A stretch of 11,264 nt of DNA from contig URNC01000058.1 of the NCBI GenBank assembly GCA_900549065.1, forward strand, positions 1 to 11,264, written 5' to 3'. The DNA is from an uncultured Collinsella sp. Its GTDB lineage: Bacteria > Actinomycetota > Coriobacteriia > Coriobacteriales > Coriobacteriaceae. Position 1 is the first letter of the stretch. Each line of letters starts with the position of its first letter. The position numbers and the translations under genes were made by a program. Below, one piece after another: positions 6,395 through 11,264 of this stretch. Under the pieces are notes generated by a model that was given only the letters and a program-made list of their open reading frames with translations, was not told where the DNA came from and did not search any database.

Positions 6395-7180
6395 ATGACC
6401 GAAGCCGCTGTTGAAACCTACGACACCACAACGAGAGGCGCCGCCTCGATGGCAGCCTATCGCGCCGTTCGCATCCTGCAACTATTAAGCGAGAACACCG
6501 GCGAGGACAAGGCCATGCTTTCCGATGAGTTGATCCGGCGCCTCGCCCATCCCGACGACCCCGCCCACATGCCCATCTCGGCGGCGCGACGCAGCATCTA
6601 CACCGCCATCTCCGCACTTCGCCATGCCGGATACGAAATTGAGTACAAACGCGGCGTGGGGTATCGGCTCTTGACCCGTCCGCTCACCGACGAAGAGATC
6701 ATCCGGCTCCACGGTATGGTCATGCGCAACCGCTCTACGCCCATTGCTATTCGAAAAAGCATGGCTCAGCACTTGGTCGCCATGGCGAGTGCCGACGTTC
6801 GCGGCTACCTCGATGCACCCGAGCCTGCTCCAAGCGCCGATGGCAAATCCACCAAGGCCACGCGCACGCCCGTCAAGCGCATCGACACCTGCGAGCTCAT
6901 CGAGCAGGCCATCGACCACGGAACCACGGTGAGTTTTGATATTTCGAGCGTCACGACACGTGGCGAAACTGAGGTAGCACGGATGACACTCCGCCCCTTT
7001 GCCATCAAGCAACGAGACGGCATCTCGTATTTGCTGGGAACGGTCTATGACGCCCGAGGCGCCGATGACACGCTGCGTACCGTAGAGATCGGCCGCATGA
7101 GAAACGTCACCACGCGTCTCCTCGACGGCAAGAAGCTCTTCGCCGCCCTCGACGAGGAGGACGACGCCTCTGCCGCATAA
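6395..7180 (+). CDS. HTH/WYL-domain transcriptional regulator
   Basis: A 261-residue DNA-binding protein. The N-terminal winged helix-turn-helix of the DeoR-like type covers about 20-93. Its recognition region, RRSIYTAISALRHAGYEI, is followed by the wing EYKRGVGYRLL, as usual in YafY/PafC-like regulators. A helical linker (95-140) and a Pro/Ala/Lys-rich segment (141-163) follow. A C-terminal WYL-like domain covers about 165-245 (TVSFDISS, then MTLRPFAIKQRDGISYLLGTVYD). The name-giving Trp-Tyr-Leu is replaced by Ser-Tyr-Leu (211-213), so the motif is degenerate; WYL domains are thought to bind ligands. ATG 6395 is chosen because GGAAAGGA ends 10 bases upstream; GTG 6386 is in frame but too close to that site. 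It lies between the asnS terminator and the ABC importer, on the same strand as the importer and 160 bases before it. No terminator is visible after it, so it may regulate or be partly co-transcribed with the importer. Its target is unknown. Confidence 0.82.
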   Translation: MTEAAVETYDTTTRGAASMAAYRAVRILQLLSENTGEDKAMLSDELIRRLAHPDDPAHMPISAARRSIYTAISALRHAGYEIEYKRGVGYRLLTRPLTDEEIIRLHGMVMRNRSTPIAIRKSMAQHLVAMASADVRGYLDAPEPAPSADGKSTKATRTPVKRIDTCELIEQAIDHGTTVSFDISSVTTRGETEVARMTLRPFAIKQRDGISYLLGTVYDARGADDTLRTVEIGRMRNVTTRLLDGKKLFAALDEEDDASAA

Positions 7181-7235
7181 GAACCTCCGCCGTCCATTCG
7201 ACTACCCGTACCGCCCATCCGGTTCTGTATTAAAA

Positions 7236-7248
7236 AACCTGCCAGGTT
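7236..7248. promoter_or_regulatory. Palindromic operator candidate before the ABC importer
   Basis: AACCTG-C-CAGGTT is a perfect 6-bp inverted repeat around one central base. It ends one base before the -35 candidate of the substrate-binding protein gene, a place where a dimeric regulator could act. The neighbouring WYL regulator is an obvious but untested candidate. Confidence 0.4.
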
Positions 7249-7249
7249 A

Positions 7250-7280
7250 TTGTAAAAATGGACATCCGCGCTACTATAGT
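7250..7280 (+). promoter_or_regulatory. Promoter candidate for the ABC importer
   Basis: A -10 TATAGT (7275-7280, 5 of 6) is preceded by TTGTAA (7250-7255, 4 of 6) at 19 bases, which is longer than usual. The leader would start near 7287. The predicted transcript begins almost exactly at a small hairpin, TGCACT (7287-7292) with AGTGCA (7300-7305) and a 7-base loop. I see no T-box or known riboswitch in the 50-base leader. Confidence 0.45.
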
Positions 7281-7340
7281 TCCACTTGCACTTTGTTTGA
7301 GTGCAGTATTTCCAGCCATTTCTATACTGGGGGTAACGAT

Positions 7341-8321
7341 ATGAAGGACATCACCATCAGCCGCAGGAGCCTTCTGGTCTCTGCTGGCCTGCTCGCGCTC
7401 GCTCCGCTCGCCGGATGCGGCGGCAACTCTGGTTCCGGCTCTGCTGCCGCCGGTTCCGACTACACCGTCGGCGTTCTGCAGCTCACTGAGCACTCCGCAC
7501 TCGACGCCGCCAACGACGGCTTTGTCAAGGCCATCAAGAAGAGCGGCCTCAAGGTCAAGATCGACCAGAAGAACGCCCAGAACGACCAGTCCACGTGTAA
7601 GTCCATCGCCGACAAGTTCGTGGGTGATGGCGTCGACCTGATCTATGCCATCGCTACGCCCGCCGCGCAGGCCGCCGCTGGCGCCACCGCCGATATCCCC
7701 ATCGTGGGCTGCGCCATCACCGACTACGCCGCCTCGGGCCTGGTCCAGGACAACGATAAGCCCGGCACCAACGTCACTGGCGCCTCCGACCTCACCCCGG
7801 TCGCCGAGCAGCTCGAGATGATGCAGAAGGTCCTGCCCGACGTTAAAAAGGTCGGCTTGCTCTACTGCACCGCCGAGTCCAACTCCGACGTCCAGATCAA
7901 GGCCGCCAAGAAAGAGCTCGACAAGCTGGACCTGGAGTACACCGACTTTACCGTCTCGAGCTCCAACGAGATCCAGTCCGTCGTCGAATCTGCCGTGGGC
8001 AAGGTCGACGCGCTGTACTCCCCCACTGACAACACCATCGCCGCGGGCGCCTCGCAGGTGGGCCAGATCTGCAAGGAGAACAAGCTTCCCTACGTGACCG
8101 GCGAGGAGGGTATGTGCATGGCTGGCGGCCTGTTCACCCTCTCCATCAACTACGAGGATCTGGGCTACGCCGCGGGCGAGATGGCCGTCAAGATCCTGAA
8201 GGGTGAGGCTAAGCCCGAGGACATGCCGATCAAACACCTCTCGAGCAAGGACCTGGTCGTCGTCAAGAACGACGAGATGACCGAGGCCCTGGGCATCGAC
8301 CTCTCCGCTCTGGACGCGTAG
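7341..8321 (+). CDS. ABC importer substrate-binding lipoprotein, TrpX-like
   Basis: An extracytoplasmic binding protein of the ABC_sub_bind family (PF04392, periplasmic-binding fold type I), 326 residues. The N-terminus holds SRRSLL (7-12), a hydrophobic stretch and the lipobox LAGC with Cys26, so it should be lipid-anchored. The SRRxLL pattern also resembles a twin-arginine signal. A Gly/Ser/Ala linker (27-40) leads into YTVGVLQLTEHSALDAANDGF. Later family blocks are YAIATPAAQAAAGAT, GTNVTGASDLTPV, YSPTDNTIAAG and INYEDLGYAAGEMA. These match the TrpX group, which has been proposed to bind tryptophan or related aromatic amino acids. The ligand here is inferred from family only. ATG 7341 is preferred because GGGGG lies about 7 bases upstream and the signal peptide begins at once; an in-frame TTG at 7293 would spoil the signal. 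It heads a three-gene transporter set, 204 bases before the permease gene. Confidence 0.92.
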   Translation: MKDITISRRSLLVSAGLLALAPLAGCGGNSGSGSAAAGSDYTVGVLQLTEHSALDAANDGFVKAIKKSGLKVKIDQKNAQNDQSTCKSIADKFVGDGVDLIYAIATPAAQAAAGATADIPIVGCAITDYAASGLVQDNDKPGTNVTGASDLTPVAEQLEMMQKVLPDVKKVGLLYCTAESNSDVQIKAAKKELDKLDLEYTDFTVSSSNEIQSVVESAVGKVDALYSPTDNTIAAGASQVGQICKENKLPYVTGEEGMCMAGGLFTLSINYEDLGYAAGEMAVKILKGEAKPEDMPIKHLSSKDLVVVKNDEMTEALGIDLSALDA

Positions 8322-8392
8322 CGTCATGCGCGGCAATGCATCTAGAGCCCGCGCTCGCGCCATAGCCGCGTTATTCAATATCTGAGCCACGT

Positions 8393-8421
8393 GGGCGGAC
8401 GTCGTAGACCGGCGTCCGCCC
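8393..8421 (+). terminator. Hairpin between binding-protein and permease genes (attenuator candidate)
   Basis: GGGCGGACG (8393-8401) pairs perfectly with CGTCCGCCC (8413-8421). Further pairing inside the loop can extend the stem to 12 with one G-T pair. The following TGCTTGTTA is a weak U-tract. It lies 71 bases after the binding-protein stop and before the permease gene. It could terminate part of the transcripts, or protect the upstream mRNA from decay, so that more binding protein than membrane protein is made. Confidence 0.6.
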
Positions 8422-8430
8422 TGCTTGTTA

Positions 8431-8450
8431 CGGATGAGACAAAACATCCG
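8431..8450 (+). repeat. Second small hairpin in the ABC importer intergenic region
   Basis: CGGATG (8431-8436) and CATCCG (8445-8450) form a perfect 6-bp stem with an 8-base A-rich loop, nine bases after the larger hairpin. The rest of the 204-base gap holds no gene that I can support. A TATCAT at 8480-8485 might be a -10 for a secondary permease promoter but lacks a -35. Confidence 0.35.
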
Positions 8451-8525
8451 ACCGCAGCTCTTTCATACATTGTTACCGCTATCATGGTGACTCACGTGTC
8501 CACCCTATCCTAGGAGGTATGAAGC

Positions 8526-9449
8526 ATGCTCATTGCATTGCAGGGCGCCATTTCGCAGGGCGTCCTCTGGGGCATTATGGTGCTTGGCGTGTTTATCACG
8601 TTCCGCCTGCTCGACATCCCCGATATGACCTGCGACGGCAGCTTTGCCCTCGGCGGCTGTGTTTGCGCCGTGCTCATCGTCAATAACAACGTCGACCCGC
8701 TGCTCGCTGTTTTGGCCGGCATGTGCGCCGGCGCCATCGCGGGCGCGGTCACGGGCATTTTGACCACTGTCTTTGAGATTCCCGCGATCCTCGCCGGAAT
8801 CCTGACGCAGATCAGCCTGTGGTCCATCAACCTGCGCATCATGGGCAAATCCAACACGCCCATCCTTGCCAAGGGCACCATCTTCTCGTCTGTCAGCAAC
8901 ATGACGGGCCTGCCGCAGTCCACCGTCGCCATCATCCTGGGCATTTTGCTCGCTGTGGCTATCGTCGCCATCCTGTATTGGTTCTTTGGCACCGAGATCG
9001 GCTCGGCACTGCGAGCCACCGGCAACAACGAGTACATGATCCGCGCCCTGGGCGTCAACACCAACTCCACCAAGATGATCGCCCTCGTGCTCTCCAACGC
9101 TCTCATCGGCCTTTCGGGCGCGCTCATCTGCCAGAGCCAGAAGTACGCCGACATTGGCATGGGCACCGGTGCCATCGTTATCGGTCTTGCCGCCATTGTT
9201 ATCGGCGAGGTGCTCGGCCGCCTGCTGCCCGGCGGTCTCACGCAGTTTAGCGTTCGCCTGGCCTCCGCCGTCTTTGGCTCCGTGGTCTACTTCCTCATCC
9301 GCGCCATCGTGCTGCAGCTGGGCATGGACGCCAACGACATGAAGCTGCTCTCCGCTGTGATCGTCGCCGTAGCCCTGTGCGTGCCCGTGGTTTGGGAGCG
9401 CTATAAGCTCCGCAGCTCCTACACGAAGGGGGATGAGGCGGATGCTTAA
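8526..9449 (+). CDS. ABC importer permease, TrpY-like
   Basis: The membrane subunit of the importer, 307 residues, of the BPD_transp_2 type (branched-chain amino acid permease fold; COG4120). It is strongly hydrophobic, with roughly eight or nine membrane segments. Family marks are the N-terminal ITFRLLDIPDMTCDGSFALGG (23-43) and the ATPase-coupling region TEIGSALRATGNNEYMIRALG (156-176). The Gly-rich segment GMGTGAIVIGLAAIVIGEVLG (211-231) is also typical. The start is ATG 8526, eight bases after GGAGG (8513-8517); an ATG at 8519 is too close to that site. The stop overlaps the start of the ATPase gene by 8 bases, so the two are almost certainly translated together. The charged C-terminal tail (KLRSSYTKGDEADA) is cytoplasmic. 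The transported solute is inferred from the neighbouring binding protein. Confidence 0.92.
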   Translation: MLIALQGAISQGVLWGIMVLGVFITFRLLDIPDMTCDGSFALGGCVCAVLIVNNNVDPLLAVLAGMCAGAIAGAVTGILTTVFEIPAILAGILTQISLWSINLRIMGKSNTPILAKGTIFSSVSNMTGLPQSTVAIILGILLAVAIVAILYWFFGTEIGSALRATGNNEYMIRALGVNTNSTKMIALVLSNALIGLSGALICQSQKYADIGMGTGAIVIGLAAIVIGEVLGRLLPGGLTQFSVRLASAVFGSVVYFLIRAIVLQLGMDANDMKLLSAVIVAVALCVPVVWERYKLRSSYTKGDEADA

Positions 9450-10236
9450 GCTCTCGCACGTCAAGAAGACCTTTAACAAGGGCACCGTCACCGAGAAGCG
9501 CGCGCTCACCGGCGTCGACCTCACCCTTAACGACGGCGACTTTGTAACCGTGATTGGCGGCAACGGCGCCGGCAAGTCCACGCTGCTCAACATGATCGCC
9601 GGCGTGTATCCGCTCGATTCGGGTGTCATCGAGCTCGACGGCACCGACATCTCGCGCCTGAGCGAGTCACAACGCGCTAAGTATCTGGGCCGCGTGTTCC
9701 AGGACCCCATGCGCGGCACCGCAGCCGACATGCAGATTGCCGAGAACCTGGCCCTCGCCAAGCGCCGCGGCCAGCGTCGCGGTCTTTCGTGGGGCGTCAC
9801 CAAGGCCGAGAAGGACGAGTACGTTGAGCTGCTCAAGCGCCTAGACCTCGGTCTGGACACGCGCCTCAACGCCAAGGTCGGTCTGCTTTCGGGTGGCCAG
9901 CGCCAGGCACTCACCCTGCTCATGGCCACGCTCACCAAGCCACGCCTGCTGCTGCTCGACGAGCACACCGCGGCGCTCGACCCCAAGACGGCCTCTAAGG
10001 TGCTCAATCTGACCGAGGAAATCGTCGACGAGCACCACCTGACCACGCTCATGGTCACGCATAACATGAATGACGCCATCCGTCTGGGCAATCGTCTGAT
10101 CATGATGCACGAGGGCCACGTAATCTACGACGTGGCTGGCGACGAGAAGAAGTCGCTCACCGTTGCCGACCTGCTGCAGAAGTTCGAGGAGGTCTCGGGC
10201 GGCGAGCTCGCCAACGACCGCATGCTGCTGAGCTAA
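9442..10236 (+). CDS. ABC importer ATPase, TrpZ-like
   Basis: The cytoplasmic ATP-hydrolysing subunit, 264 residues, of the COG1101 group that accompanies TrpX/TrpY-like proteins. All nucleotide-binding motifs are present: Walker A GGNGAGKS (39-46), Q-loop Gln87 in RVFQDPMRGTA, signature LSGGQ (149-153), Walker B LLLLDE (169-174) with catalytic Glu174, D-loop AALD and switch His207 in VTHNM. The phrase FQDPMRGTAADMQIAENLALA is characteristic of this subgroup. ATG 9442 is preferred because AGGGGG at 9427-9432 sits 9 bases upstream. An in-frame ATG at 9433 directly abuts that site and would add three residues. The gene overlaps the permease gene by 8 bases and is followed by a strong terminator, so it closes the operon. 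Confidence 0.94.
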   Translation: MLKLSHVKKTFNKGTVTEKRALTGVDLTLNDGDFVTVIGGNGAGKSTLLNMIAGVYPLDSGVIELDGTDISRLSESQRAKYLGRVFQDPMRGTAADMQIAENLALAKRRGQRRGLSWGVTKAEKDEYVELLKRLDLGLDTRLNAKVGLLSGGQRQALTLLMATLTKPRLLLLDEHTAALDPKTASKVLNLTEEIVDEHHLTTLMVTHNMNDAIRLGNRLIMMHEGHVIYDVAGDEKKSLTVADLLQKFEEVSGGELANDRMLLS

Positions 10237-10244
10237 CGACCTAG

Positions 10245-10287
10245 AAAACCACCACAAAGGGGACAGGCACCTTTGTGGTGGTTTTTG
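10245..10287 (+). terminator. Terminator of the ABC importer, with GGGGACAGGCACC motif
   Basis: A perfect 16-bp stem, AAAACCACCACAAAGG (10245-10260) with CCTTTGTGGTGGTTTT (10270-10285), has the loop GGACAGGCA. T residues run from 10282 to 10286. It begins 8 bases after the ATPase stop. The stem is nearly symmetrical and has A-runs on the left arm, so it could also act on the other strand. The apex, GGGGACAGGCACC (10259-10271), looks like a word I recall from dispersed terminator-like hairpins in other genomes. Confidence 0.9.
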
Positions 10288-10308
10288 TTAAAGAGTAAGG
10301 AGACAGCC

Positions 10309-11232
10309 ATGAAAAGACTCCCCCGCCTTGCGTTAGCTGCCGCGTTGTTTGCCGGCGCGCTCACAGGCATCCCAAGCCTCACTTTCGCGGGGAACCTGCC
10401 CGCCGCTATTGACGGCGCCGTAACCGTCATGCACACCAACGACATCCACGGCAGCTACAAGTACAGCTACAACGCAAGCAAGGGCACGGGCACCATTGGC
10501 TTTGACGGGCTGGCGGTTCTCTATAGCGCTCAAAACAACGCCCCCGACTTTCTGCTCGATGCAGGCGACACCTTCCACGGGCAGTCCTTTGCCACCATGA
10601 GCGAGGGCAAGAGCATCGCCGAACTCATGAACACCTTCTACGCAAACGGCTACGACGCGACCACACCGGGCAACCATGACTGGAGCTACGGCGCGGACAA
10701 GCTTCGCACGATGGCCGGCAATGGTGCCACCAGTACACCTTTCGCCATGCTCTGCGCGAATGCAACGTCCTCGAACGGCGTATGGAGCTCGAGCATCACC
10801 AAGACGCTCAATCGCACTTGGAAGGACGGCGAGGGCAGCCCCACGTTTAACTACAAGATTAAGGTCGGCGTCGTCGGAGCCATGGATGAGTCGCTGGGCT
10901 CCTCGCTACGCGCGGACCTGGTCGCGGGCACGTCGTTCTCGGGTGCGGCGGACGCCATCAATGCCGAGGCCAAGCGACTGCGCGAGGATGAGGGCTGCAA
11001 CGTTATCGTCTGCATCGCGCACACGCTCAACGCCAAGACCTTTGCCGCAAAGCTCGTTGGGGTCGGTACACTGGTCGCGGGCCACGAGCACATCAACTTA
11101 GACGAAAACGTGACGGGGGCCGACGGCAAGCCGGTCCGCGTCGTCGAGGCAGGCAGCGCCTTTGCCGAGGTTGGTCTGCTTTCCATTCCCTATGAGTACG
11201 ACACCAGGGGTACCGAAACCACCAACGACGAC
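10309..11232 (+). CDS. Secreted 5'-nucleotidase/metallophosphoesterase (3' end missing)
   Basis: The first 308 residues of an exported metallophosphoesterase of the 5'-nucleotidase (UshA-like) family, which removes phosphate from nucleotides or related esters outside the cell. A Sec signal peptide (1-27, MKRLPRLALAAALFAG then SLTFA) is evident, with probable cleavage after Ala27. The dinuclear metal site is complete: HTNDIHG (42-48), LDAGDTFHGQ (83-92), PGNHDW (120-125), IAHT (236-239) and GHEH (258-261). The second Asp of the usual GNHEFD block is not visible; here it is GNHDWSYG. ATG 10309 follows AAGGAG (10297-10302) by 6 bases. The C-terminal substrate-binding domain (5_nucleotid_C) and any cell-wall anchor would lie beyond the end. 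The open frame continues to the last base, but codons from 11233 on are adapter and must not be translated. It follows the terminator of the ABC importer; no clear promoter is visible in the short gap. Confidence 0.93.
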
Positions 11233-11264
11233 CTGTCTCTTATACACATCTCCGAGCCCACGAG
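11233..11264. other. Nextera transposase adapter contamination
   Basis: CTGTCTCTTATACACATCT (11233-11251) is the reverse complement of the 19-bp Tn5 mosaic end used in Illumina Nextera libraries. CCGAGCCCACGAG (11252-11264) is the start of the read-2 transposase adapter. Together they match the usual read-through adapter, so these 32 bases are not part of the genome. They encode LSLIHISEPTR in frame with the 5'-nucleotidase. Confidence 0.98.

Noticed and set aside
7293..7340. Start of the binding protein at TTG 7293
   Set aside because: It would add 16 polar residues before the signal peptide and has no ribosome binding site.
7230..8447. A 405-codon minus-strand open frame opposite the binding-protein gene
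   Set aside because: Its middle is a Gly/Val/Leu/Asp shadow of the plus-strand lipoprotein gene, and it would read through the promoter and the hairpins.
8322..8525. T-box or riboswitch upstream of the permease gene
   Set aside because: An ACCGC follows the second hairpin, but the conserved T-box sequence and a specifier stem are absent; no known riboswitch pattern was recognised.
8505..10103. A 532-codon minus-strand open frame opposite the permease and ATPase genes
   Set aside because: Low-complexity Arg/Ser- and Gly/Asp/His-rich product without a domain; it is the shadow of two clear ABC genes.

Overview
The window is GC-rich bacterial DNA carrying housekeeping and transport genes. The deduced proteins and the style of the signals (strong GGAGG ribosome binding sites, GTG starts, long GC-rich terminators) suggest a gut actinobacterium of the class Coriobacteriia, probably Collinsella or a close relative. 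This is an inference from protein flavour, since no rRNA or other decisive marker is present. The right end is not genomic: bases 11233-11264 are an Illumina Nextera transposase adapter, so the contig ends artificially inside a gene.

Left part (1-3744, minus strand). The window opens with the N-terminal 58 codons of an MFS efflux transporter of the SotB/AraJ type. Upstream of it is feoB (297-2657), a ferrous-iron transporter with a FeoA-like domain fused to its N-terminus. A terminator hairpin separates feoB from the MFS gene and overlaps the MFS promoter. The feoB leader has a good promoter candidate followed by two copies of GGCTAACC, which resembles a half-site of DtxR/IdeR-type iron-regulator boxes. 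Next is an alpha/beta hydrolase of the BD-FAE/acetyl-esterase type (2842-3744), transcribed away from the next gene.

Middle (3745-6218, plus strand). A divergent intergenic region leads to a stand-alone glucose-type PTS EIIA (crr-like, 3988-4551) with its own terminator. It is followed by asnS, asparaginyl-tRNA synthetase (4733-6136), with a near-perfect 14-bp terminator.

Right part (6219-11264, plus strand). A WYL-type transcriptional regulator (6395-7180) precedes a three-gene ABC importer: a lipoprotein substrate-binding protein (7341-8321), a permease (8526-9449) and an ATPase (9442-10236). The set resembles the TrpXYZ family proposed for aromatic amino acids. A palindrome and a promoter lie before the binding-protein gene. 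Two hairpins between it and the permease gene may lower expression of the membrane parts. After a strong terminator comes the start of a secreted metallophosphoesterase/5'-nucleotidase (from 10309), cut off by the adapter.

The genes are mostly independent transcription units; only the ABC importer looks like an operon. I found no mobile element, CRISPR array, tRNA or rRNA. I found no convincing previously undescribed multi-gene system. The points most worth checking are the adapter artefact, the putative iron operator, the importer's control region, and the terminator that carries a possible dispersed repeat motif.
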